Below, piece after piece: positions 37,050 to 46,574 of a DNA stretch of 64,000 nt. The notes below the pieces were generated by a model, which worked only from the letters and a program-made list of their open reading frames with translations, had not been told where the DNA came from and did not search any database. This DNA comes from Nannobrachium achirus (taxonomy: Eukaryota; Chordata; Actinopteri; Myctophiformes; Myctophidae). The stretch covers positions 51,066,462-51,130,461 of the forward strand of contig OY997658.1 in NCBI GenBank assembly GCA_963921795.1, written 5' to 3'. The translations under genes were made by a program, and so were the position numbers. Numbering within the stretch: position 1 is the first letter of the stretch; each line of letters starts with the position of its first letter.

Positions 37050-37800
37050 CTACTATTCGTTTGGCCAGGGCAGACGCTATAGTACATAATCCCTATCAAA
37101 TACGCTACTTTGAAAGGTTCACGAGGGCAGACGCCGTTCATATTTTATTGTTCCTCCATCACGGAGGTATAGAGGCCGGCGCCTGGCGGCGCCGTGCCTG
37201 CGAGGGTGTCCCAAGTCGGGCGAGGTGTGGAGGGAAAGACAGACAGACGTATAGAACATATTGAAACGTAAAAAGCATAGCTTTATAATGCTTACCCGGT
37301 TCGCTGATCGCAGCACACCTCAGCAGTGCTTCCTTCAGGGCAGGGGGAGAGGGGAACATGTTTCCATTCAGACATATCTCCATTCCGACAGTGACATACA
37401 CTGCTCCAAACAGCCTGCCTCCGGTCCGGATCACCGCCGTAGCTCCTCCGTCCACTGTGGATGGCTCATCATGGCTGGCGACGTTCCTTGGCTCCCCCGA
37501 CACAGCAGCAAAAACACAGAATTCTCTTCAAATCGCCGGCATCAGCGTTCAACGGCATCACCGTTCATCCTCACGCGTCGCCTCAGTCAAGTCCCAAACG
37601 CAGCCGCGCAGCAACAAACGAAAGTCCAACTGGTGCTTCGGGTTTTGATTATGGTCGGTGGCGGCGCTGGGCTGCGGGCTTGGTGTCCACGGCCACGGGG
37701 CATGGTTCGGCTGCCTGCTTGGTCTCCATGTGCGGCCATGACTTGCTCTCTGATCAGCGGAGCAACGGTCCGGTAACTGGGACGGCGTTTTCTTTTTTTA
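37050..37800 (-). other. CpG-rich segment inside the piggyBac-like element, possible 5' exon
   Basis: Base composition changes sharply here to CpG-rich. A minus-strand frame from 37503 (115 codons) passes a consensus donor (CCG|GTAAGC) near 37297. It shows no recognisable domain. It could be the untranslated or first exon and promoter of the element's transposase, or captured host sequence. Confidence 0.35.
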
Positions 37801-38051
37801 CAAAATGGACGCTCCTAGGTAAAACCTCTACCTTCCGATCTCTCTCTCTATCTCTATCTCTCTAAATAATACTACATCTAATGATTTTATAACTAATTCT
37901 AGCTCATTCTCTCAATATATCTCTCTCTCCCTCTGATTGCTGTGTGTCCGGTTAGGGTAAAAGTCACTGAACTATTTGAGACCCTTGTTTCTGGGGGGAA
38001 CCGGCCAACCAGCATGCTTGAATTTGGTCACATAAGCGTGTGATGTCATGC

Positions 38052-38226
38052 AGGGGCGTCAATTGGGTATGGCAGGGGTATGCAGCTGCCATACCTTGAC
38101 AGGGGGAAATAATAAAAATGTACTTTTCATCGTGCCTGTTGCTAAGGTATGGCAACATGACTGGTGTCTTCACCAGACACCAGTCATGTTGCCATACCTT
38201 AGCTTGTTCTGAACTGACGCCACTGA
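38052..38226. mobile_element. small element with a perfect 29-bp hairpin
   Basis: Ends are CAGGGGCGTCAATTGG and TGAACTGACGCCACTG, and the core hairpin is at 38141-38203: GCTAAGGTATGGCAACATG and ACTGGTGTCT are exactly mirrored around TCACC. GGTATGGCA also occurs in the left part. It lies within the piggyBac-like element near its 5' end. Confidence 0.75.
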
Positions 38227-38414
38227 ATTGTCATGCATGACGACCGTCCCATCGTCCAAAAGGGCTGTATCTTGGTTACCGCATAGATCCAACACTGTAC
38301 TACTGTAATATGAAAAAAAAGCATCTGGCGTCATATGACGCCAATATTATTTTCTGGCATCATTGCCAAGTGCGTGTCTGACGTCATATGACGCCCTGGC
38401 ACTCAAAGTGTTAA

Positions 38415-39599
38415 GAGGATATTAAGCAAAATTGCTTTATATCATAAAAACCTGTTTAACAACTTTAAACCTATTTTTTACATCAGCATACAACAATGGA
38501 CAGGATGCATTGTGACGAGAGTGCCTATTGTGAATATGAACAGTGTGGAATCTGTGGATAATCCAATATCATGATGAGTGACCTGCAATTATATACATTA
38601 TATAAAACCTGGAGACTTGCAAGTCAGCCACTTTATACTGGCTGTAGTATTTGTATTTTTTAAATAGAAGATTTGAAGGGGACATGGACAAACGGACACA
38701 TTGATGACCCCTGGCATTGGTTTAAAGATGGGGACGTAAAAGTTCAGAGGGCTCTATTTTCATCCATGCCTTATCCCTAAACCTTTTTGTCATTTTTAAC
38801 TATTTCAAAAATATTTTTGAATATTTCAAATATCTCACAACATGCCGGCTATTTGAAGTATTTAAAAATATTTTTTTAAAATAGTAAAACAAAGGCAAAT
38901 AAGTTCACATCGATAAGGGGTAAGGCATGTATAGCTGAGAATCTCAACAAAAGACACCGTTGTCTACATGACAAGAAAGAGACACTGGTGTGTACATATT
39001 GGGGAATTTAAGGAGCCCGTTTCTACTTCCAAATCATTAAGCAAACAGCCGTCGGCGACTGGTCCCACCCCTTTCGCTGAACTCTTTGTGGTTCCCATGG
39101 CGACGCGTCTACACAGCAGGCGTTGTGGACGCAACGTGGAAAGCTAGCTCCTGCCGTAGTAGAGATGGCCGCAACGGCGTCAGGTTTATCTATCGAGCGC
39201 TGATCATTTCCGGCTACCTTTGTCATCTGCCTTCATGGCCACCCTGAAATCCCTGCCCTGGTCCTACGTACCGGTATATGCTAGTAAAGCCTGCTGATAA
39301 AACTCCCGGTTAAAATGCACACATCTTCTCTTCTGGGGGTCCCTGGCACATAACATTTTCAGATGGGGATGCACAGCGAAATATATACGGTACATCAATT
39401 TGGGGGTCCTTCACGCGGAAACGTTTGAAAACCACTGCTTTTCTTGGAAAATTTGCGATAAGACCCGGCTTAAAGAGATATTAAAAGAGAGATCTTTTAA
39501 TATTGATCAGCCTAAGTATTGCAATCTATTCCATTTATTCCAAATGTTAATAGGATCATCCATGTTGTGATGATATGTGTGTGCATGCATGCGTGCACG

Positions 39600-39600
<1 letters not shown>
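38415..39600. other. no gene found
   Basis: A CpG-rich patch at 39030-39220 (GCCGTCGGCGACTGG, GGCGACGCGTC) has no recognised coding. GTTTGAAAACCACTGC near 39422 is a worn hAT end. Confidence 0.4.
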
Positions 39601-39635
<35 letters not shown>

Positions 39636-39846
39636 TATGATTTTGTTATTATGACACAGTATATATTGTGGAGTGATCCCTGGGGCCAGGAGGCAATCTG
39701 TTCACCATATAGCTTGTTGTGAGAGAACGCTGGCATCTGAAACTAAACGTCCATGATTTAAAAACCCATAAAAGTCTGAGGCAGGAATGACCTGCAGGTT
39801 CAAACCAATTGACAGCAGGTCATTCATTCCCTAGAATTGTTTTTGA

Positions 39847-39898
<52 letters not shown>
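39601..39898. repeat. two short (GT)n tracts
   Basis: GT runs at 39601-39634 and 39848-39898, separated by about 210 bp of ordinary sequence. Confidence 0.9.
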
Positions 39899-39900
<2 letters not shown>

Positions 39901-39911
39901 TGTCTGACAGA

Positions 39912-40473
39912 AAATTTAGAATTAACTTTAGTCACAGTCTTTTGAATAATATTTCATTTAGTTTAAGTCATATTTTAGTCATCAGAAATGTCTTAGTTTT
40001 ATATGACTGAATGTCATAAGATTTTAGTCAACTAAATGTACAGTTGTTTTTGTTGTCAAAAAATGATTTTGGAGGCCAGGCCTTGATGGCATCATAATGA
40101 CTGATTTTGACTTGGTTGCAGGGTGAAAATAGCCAAGCTCACAACGTGTCGTGCGGCTGCAACACATTCTCACCCCCAAGGAGTCAGAAGCAGACAGTGG
40201 GGGTGAGGACGGGCTGTGCTGTGCTGCGACAGGTTGTGTGCTTGTAGATCTGCTATTTTCAGAGCACAACACCTGAGTGCAACCACACCTATGAAATGAC
40301 TTGTCTTTTAGTCCTACTGGATCTCTTCTCCACAAACTAGTCTAGTTTTTATTTGTTGACGAAATTGCCAACATCCATTTATTTTATAGTATTAGTCATC
40401 ATAGCTTAGTTTTCAAAAGTGAAAAAAAGGTAGAAAGATTTTCGTCATAGTTTTAGTCGACGGAATTAACACT
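39912..40473 (+). mobile_element. hAT-like element of the TTTTAGTC family
   Basis: The interior has CACAGTCTTTTGAATAA, GATTTTAGTCAACTAAAT, GATGGCATCATAATGACTG and a central palindrome. The right end is GGAATTAACACTG. It matches 42868-43367, which has complete ends. The left terminus here is unclear. Confidence 0.75.
40122..40263. repeat. palindromic module with a second palindrome in its loop
   Basis: GTGAAAATAGCCAAGCTCAC faces GTGTGCTTGTAGATC and TGCTATTTTCAG. The roughly 95-nt centre holds a further stem, CTCACCCCC...GGGGGTGAG, around a loop of about 21 nt. All other copies have short centres. Confidence 0.8.
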
Positions 40474-40735
<262 letters not shown>

Positions 40736-41348
40736 TGCATGTGTGAGCGTACGTGTGTGTACTACGTGGGTAAAGGACGGTGGGGGAAACTGAGAGAAAT
40801 GTGCCGTATACTCGCTGATAAAGTAACACTTTATCTACACCCAGAAACAATAAAACCTTATCAACACTGCAAAAAAACATCAACAACAGCAGCAACAAAT
40901 AAGTCATGCAGCAGCAGGTTGATCCTGTAAAACCTATAAAGACCTCTGGCCTCAGCTGTGATTTGTGCTGAGGGAAGAACAGCTCTGGATCTGTTCTTTA
41001 TCCACCTTTCAGCTTCAGTCTGGTGTTTCTCTTCTTCCACAAAACACCAGCTAGGATCAGGACAGGAGTTCACAGCACCTTGAGAGAAGTCAATCAAAAT
41101 ATTGATGATGTTTTTTGTTAGCGATGCACTCGGTGGTGGTGAATACTTTCCCAAACAAAAAGCTTTGATGGCCATGGATTAATGGATTTCGCATTCATTT
41201 AGGCCCTTATGTTAGGCATCTATCCATATGTTAATTCAGTTCAGTACACAGTAAATCCATGAACACTGATTTTGGATTTGGGAGCCATCTTGATCATCCC
41301 ATAACGATGGATAAATTAGGAAGACTACTCCTAATTTCTCTATTTGTC
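40736..41348. other. no gene found
   Basis: The minus-strand frame at 41175-40861 (104 codons) has no recognised motif. Confidence 0.35.
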
Positions 41349-41718
41349 TGTGGTGGTAAAAGTACTCACATGTTTTACACGTTATGTAGAAATACTCTGT
41401 TACAAGTACAAGTCCCATATTCAAAATGTATTCAAGTAAAAGTACACAAGTATTGGTATCAACTTAAAGTACAAACATTAAAAGTACTCATTGTGCTCAA
41501 TGACTGTTCCATTTCAAAACTTCAAAATGTATAAAATAATAATTTGAAAATAGCTGCTCTATACAAGTGAGCTTGTAGATCTACTATATTTAAATGGCAG
41601 AAATGTATATAAATACTGTACGGCTGAAGTGGTTACTGTATGTTTTGTAATATATGTATTATTCATGTACAATACTTAAAGTATAGAGTAAATGTACTTC
41701 GTTACTTTACACCACTGC
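41349..41718 (+). mobile_element. hAT element of the AAGTACT family
   Basis: The left end is TGTGGTGGTAAAAGTACTC and the right end is CGTTACTTTACACCACTG. The internal order agrees with 10630-11655 without its insertion. A shortened palindromic module is at 41543-41594. Confidence 0.75.
41543..41594. repeat. palindromic module, short eroded copy
   Basis: TTTGAAAATAGCTGCTCTATAC is followed by AAGTGAGCTTGTAGATC and TACTATATTTAAA. The inner stem is largely deleted. Confidence 0.7.
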
Positions 41719-42261
41719 TTCTCTATCTGTGTGTGATTGTCTGACTATAGCCAGGTGTGTGGTAACTTTTACCTGAACCCTCAGCTGCAACTCTTCAGCA
41801 ATCTATAGCCCCTATACTGTATACAGTATGTACTGTATAAGCTCTGCTCTGCATGCTCTTCACTCCTTTTCAGATGCCATAACCCATTGCATTGCGACAC
41901 ATTGTGAGATTACCAAATGGCAAGAATAGGGTTAATGTGGTTAAACAGATCCTCCTTTTTACTGGGGACCCCCTGGAAGCCCCCCAATGACCCCCGGGGG
42001 TTCCCCACACCCCACTTTGAGAACCACTGGTGTAGAAAACTATGTCTCCTCTCATACACGTGCACGGCTGCTGCTTCTTGTCACCTTTTGATGGTGAGGA
42101 GTTTCACTGGAAGGGCGAAACTCGTGTGGAACAATAATATCTACGTATATCCCTCCCTCCCAGTCCTGCTCTCTGCTAAACTGGCACCAGTCTGACCAAC
42201 CTGTTAGAGTTGCTGACCAACCTGTTAGTTGTTAGTGCAGCTACATAATATTTGGAGTTAA
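41719..42261. other. no gene found; hAT remnant
   Basis: At 41955-42033, GGGGACCCCCTGG...CCCCCGGGGGTTCC...TTGAGAACCACTG is the right end of a family A hAT. Confidence 0.5.
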
Positions 42262-42307
42262 CAACACAACACAACACAACACAACACAACACAACACAAC
42301 ACAACAC
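42262..42307. repeat. (ACAAC)9 pentanucleotide repeat
   Basis: About nine uninterrupted AACAC units. Confidence 0.95.
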
Positions 42308-42318
42308 ATCTACTAAAC

Positions 42319-42740
42319 CAGGGGTCTTCAACAGGGGGTCCGGGACCCCTAGGGGGTCCTCAGAGTTACTACAGGGGGTCCTCCAAATCTTTGTGTGATA
42401 GAAACCTTTTTCTCCTTTTTTACAGGGTTAGCCCTAGTGTCCATATTCGGAGAACTTTGGCCAAAAATAGCAGATCTACAAGCTCACGTTGTGAGCCTGT
42501 AGATCGGCTATTTTTGGCCAAGATGTTTGGTCGGTGTAGAGGGGGAAAAAGAGCAGACTAAGTACAGAGTGACAGGTCAAGTTTATTAAGTATTGACGGT
42601 TCAAGTGGTTAAATATCTGAAATTGACATCATGCATCCAAAATACACTGAAACTATATGGAATCTATGGGTTGTGGGGGTCCCTGCATCATCTCTCTCTC
42701 AACTAAGGGGTCCTTGGCCTGAAAACGTTGAAGACCCCTG
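42319..42740 (+). mobile_element. non-autonomous hAT (family D), perfect duplication TACTAAAC
   Basis: Ends are CAGGGGTCTTCAACAGG and CGTTGAAGACCCCTG. TACTAAAC is found at 42311-42318 and 42741-42748. The palindromic module is at 42455-42522. The body shares nothing obvious with families A, B or C. Confidence 0.93.
42455..42522. repeat. palindromic module with CTTTGGCC/GGCCAAG extension
   Basis: CTTTGGCCAAAAATAGC is mirrored by GCTATTTTTGGCCAAG, enclosing AGATCTACAAGCTCACG and CGTGAGC-type centre sequence. Confidence 0.93.
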
Positions 42741-42867
42741 TACTAAACCAAAGTGTAATTTTGCATTAACAGGAAGAACCAGAGAGAGAGAGAGATAGCC
42801 TACTCTTAATTAAAAAGTAGCTACTTTTGATTTCCTTTGGCCAGTGAATCTCAAGTGCTGTCTAAAT

Positions 42868-43367
42868 CAGTGTTGTTTTTTACAGCAAATTTTGATTTAG
42901 TTTTAGTCACAGTCTTTTGAATAAAATGTCATTTAGTTTTAGTCATAGTCATAGTCACCTGAAAAGTATTAGTTTTAATCATAAGATTTTAGGCGACTAA
43001 ATCTACAGTTGATTTAGTCAACTGAAATATATTTTGGAGGTGCCTTGATGGCATCGTAATGACTGATTTTACACTTGGTTGTGTGCTGAAAATAGCAGAT
43101 CTACAAGCTCACAACGTGTCGCAGCGCAACGCGTTCTGAGCTTGTAGATCTGCTATTTTCAGCATGCAACACCTGAGAGCAACCAAACATAAAATGACTC
43201 TCTTCTCCACTAGTCCCTCCATAACGTTTTAGTGTAGTTTAAAACATTTTGACGAAATTGTCAATATATTTAGTCTTAGTTTTAGTCATCACAGCTTAGT
43301 TTTTATTTAGTTTTCTTCAGTGAACAAACATTTTTTGTCATAGTTTTAGTCAACAAGATCAACACTG
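42868..43367 (+). mobile_element. non-autonomous hAT (family B), perfect duplication GTCTAAAT
   Basis: The left end is CAGTGTTGTTTTTTAC and the right end GATCAACACTG. GTCTAAAT is found at 42860-42867 and 43368-43375. Repeated TTTTAGTC phrases fill both halves, and the palindromic module is central. It ends about 130 bp before the upstream region of the Deltex-like gene. Confidence 0.92.
43083..43165. repeat. palindromic module with GCTG/CAGC extension
   Basis: GTGCTGAAAATAGCAGATC is mirrored by GATCTGCTATTTTCAGCAT. The pairing continues imperfectly outward (GTTG...CAAC). Confidence 0.93.
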
Positions 43368-43499
43368 GTCTAAATCTCGCAGTCTTTCCTGGAATACCTG
43401 TTGTTCACACACCATTCACTCTCTAACACAAACATTCCCCCCCCTTGTGCATGTGGCCACTCCTGCATCTCTTCAGGTGTGTAAAAGTCTAAATGCTGT

Positions 43500-43849
43500 C
43501 ACACCAGTCGGTCCATTGAACCGCAGCACGACAGCTCGCCACCACACCCATCTCGCATCTCTCTGTGTGTCTCTCTCACTCACTCTACCTGTCTCCGTGA
43601 ACAGACTACACTCACTTGTCACCTGTCGTCGGTGTCACCGTGATGAGCTTTGCAAACCTGGCCAAGAACTGCTGTCAAGAGAGGAAACAAGCAGGGAAGG
43701 GAATTTAGCTGGTAAGAAGACAAGAAGAGAGCTGCAGAGACAGAGAGGAGAAAAGCAGGGTTGTAAATACAGTATAAGAAGATACATCGATAACCAAGAG
43801 CCACCGACCAACGTGAGCGAGAGAGGAAAAAGTTGTGGAGTTTCAACAG
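43500..43849 (+). other. untranslated first exon of the Deltex-like gene (5' end approximate)
   Basis: TTTCAACAG|GTGAGT at 43849/43850 is a strong donor. The next acceptor (TGTCTCTAG|CCTGTC, 44655) lies just upstream of the start codon. The exon's own start is not visible. A second possible donor, AGCTG|GTAAGA, lies at 43711. A short upstream ORF (43643-43708, 21 residues) is present. The part at 43500-43620 is pyrimidine-rich with many TCTCTC motifs and no TATA box that I trust. Confidence 0.5.
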
Positions 43850-43907
43850 GTGAGTGCTGCGAATAGTTATGGTAAAATATTTATAGTTGCATACCGTTTG
43901 TCACGCA

Positions 43908-43980
43908 CTGGAAATCTAAAAGCTCCCAACTCCTTGGATTGCGAGTTTGTAGCCCTAGTAGATCTGCTATTTTCAGTGCT
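43908..43980. repeat. decayed palindromic module in intron 1
   Basis: CTGGAAATCTAAAAGCTCCC faces GAGTTTGTAGCC...TAGATCTGCTATTTTCAG. Only the right arm is well kept. Confidence 0.6.
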
Positions 43981-44654
43981 CAACACTGGCTGGCGCAACC
44001 CATAACCCATAACACAGCATGGGCTAGCATGCATGCAAGGTTACTTTATGTATTGTACTGTACTGTATATGCCTTATGTTATCACTTCTATTTATAAGAG
44101 AGAAAATCTTATTAAGAGTATGCTGTAGGCAACTGATTCTTTTGTTGAATTGTGTCAAGCCACTATCTACTATTTCTATTTGATGCATTTTAACACCATT
44201 ATTTTCTTATTTTAAATCACAACTCACTCCAACTCGAAACCGAAAACATGATATCATCCCCATGACAATGTGAATGAAACTTGATGGGTTTGACTTAAAA
44301 GCACTAAACATGTATATTTTTTTCTTTGTTGAAAAAAAAAAACATTCAACCTTTTTCATGCGAACAATGTAAAGTCAAAATAATTTGTCTTTGCCTCAGA
44401 TTTCTCCTTTTATATAAAGCAACGCTTACAATTTTGTCTTCTCAAAATTTGTGCAAAAATGTGTATAGTTTCAATGTACAGATTATTGATTTGTTGGTTA
44501 TTCTACTGTTAGACTGGTCCTTGGTTTACCTAGTTTACCATTTCTATGCATTTGATGTATTACCTTGTTGTGTCCTTACTTATTGTAAATCTCTCTGGAT
44601 TAAGAGTGTCTGCTAAATGCCTAAAATGTAAATGGTATCTCTCTCTGTCTCTAG

Positions 44655-44749
44655 CCTGTCAGTCACCATGGGTTCAGGACAGAGCAGTGATAAGTTCCAT
44701 TGTAACCAGTACCTAAATGGACAGGGACCTCCAACACTGGCACACCAAG
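44655..44749 (+). CDS. Deltex-like exon 2 (first coding exon)
   Basis: Thirteen untranslated bases, then ATG at 44668. It codes for residues 1-27 plus one base of codon 28 and ends at CAAG|GTACTC. It holds the glycine-2 myristoylation-type signal with Ser6 and Lys9, and a short linker without recognisable domain. Confidence 0.85.
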
Positions 44750-46127
44750 GTACTCTACTCTACCTACCACACCATTAAACAGTAGATCACCCAAAACATT
44801 ATTAGACTTATTTTCTATCCACCACACACACACCCCATGAAGCCTAGAATTCACAGAGATCTTTTTGCTTTTGTCGCAATCCTAAACATGCGTGTGTGTG
44901 CGTGTGTGTGGGTGTAGCCAGTGAAGGGATGTTCCGGGCTCTTCAGGGCAGCCAGCCAGAGGGTCAGATGACCTGGGTGGTCCTACACAGAGACCTGCCA
45001 GGATACCCAGAAGACAACACGCTGCAGATCAACTATGTCTTCCCTGATGGCATACAGACGGTAAGAGGAACCACCACACCACAGTCAAACTATTACATAC
45101 AGTCAGTAAGCAGACCCAGACCCACCCAACACAGACAAACAACCTGAAAATAGGTTCCTTTTTCTTTACATATTTGGCCTTTATTCATTCAAGTAGAGAC
45201 AGACAGGAAACAGGGAGAGAGAGATGGATGGGGAGAGACACGAAGCAAAGAACATTGGGAATGGGAGTCGAACCCGCGATGCGCTGTCAGGCTGCTTGGT
45301 CCACTGGACCACAGCCCAGGCCCTGAAAGATATTGGGGAAAAAGATAGCTGTCCTGTCAGGCTTTGAACAGGACAATTTTGTTTGCTTCAAAAGTGGATA
45401 TGCTGTTCACTCTCACAACAGAGCTCTAGGATCCCTCTGTGGCTCCTTGGCAGTGGTGGAAAAAGTACTAGATTTCTTTACTTAGATGAAATACTGCAAT
45501 GTAGAAACACTGTTAGAAGTGAAAAAGTCCAGTAATCAAAATTTACTTGAGTAAAAGTACAAAAGTATTGGCATTAAAACATATTTAAAGTACCAACAGT
45601 AAAAGTATTCGTTATGCAGAATGTTTCACAAGGTGTCTTTATGTATAACATGTATCAAAATCCTTTGAAAATAGCTCACAATGCGTTGCAAAGTTTAATA
45701 ATGAATAATAATTCAAATCTATAAAGTAACTAATAATACTCCAGTAAAGTAGAAGTACCTTAAAAATGGTATACATTACTTAATTAACACTTGCCTGCCT
45801 AAGCCTGATTTTGAGATTTAGAGGTGGAATGGGTTTGCTCAGGAAACTCTAAATAATTTGCCCTTTCATGACTTTTCCTTAACATACAAGCCAAGTCTTG
45901 TTTTTTTTCCTACATCTGAAATGTTTTGTAAATATGAAATCAATATTTTTGAGTGTTTCCTGAGCAAACTAATTCCATTTCAAAATCTCAAAAAAGGTTG
46001 AAATGACCTGTTCAGACATGCATGTGTACAGTAGGCTACTTGAGTAAATGTACTTAGTAACTTTACACCACTGCTCCTTGGAGGAAATGGTTTTGCTAAA
46101 AGATTAAGTAGAAGTGCTGAATGTCAC

Positions 46128-46188
<61 letters not shown>

Positions 46189-46530
46189 CTCTGAATAAAC
46201 ACAGTGCTGTCACGCCCCCACACTGCTCTGTCATCATTTGTGAATCTCAGAGACGTTTCAGCAGTGAAATGGTTTTCCAAGTAAAACGTATTCAGTGCCG
46301 CTCTGACATGAGAAATATGTCAGGATTCAGGAACAGCGTGACATGCCAACAAGCATGTGACGAACTCGCCACTTTAAAGCATTTTGACCTAGGAAGTGTC
46401 ACTTTGGAATTTAACCACTTTAACCATTATTTTATACCTTGGCTATTCAAAAATAGCAGATAAGCTCATATGAGCTAGTATATCTGCTATTTTTGAAAAT
46501 GTGTGCAAATCCTTGATTATAGGCCCTATC

Positions 46531-46574
<44 letters not shown>

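Larger units (their letters stand above)
34678..38414 (-). mobile_element. piggyBac-like element with TTAA ends
   Basis: The left end is TTAA + CACTTTGAGTGCCAG (34678-34696) and the right end is the exact complement CTGGCACTCAAAGTG + TTAA (38396-38414). TTAA target use and a transposase fragment of the DDE_Tnp_1_7 type between the ends identify the superfamily. The transposase reads on the minus strand, so the promoter side is near 38.4 kb, where 37050-37800 is CpG-rich. Other repeats have invaded the interior. The left half that should encode the catalytic core is not recognisable. Confidence 0.85.

Noticed and set aside
43447-43866. 139-codon frame as the coding start of the Deltex-like gene
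   Set aside because: It reads through the donor at 43850, has a poor start context, and the downstream ATG at 44668 lies in a strong context directly joined to the DTC exons.
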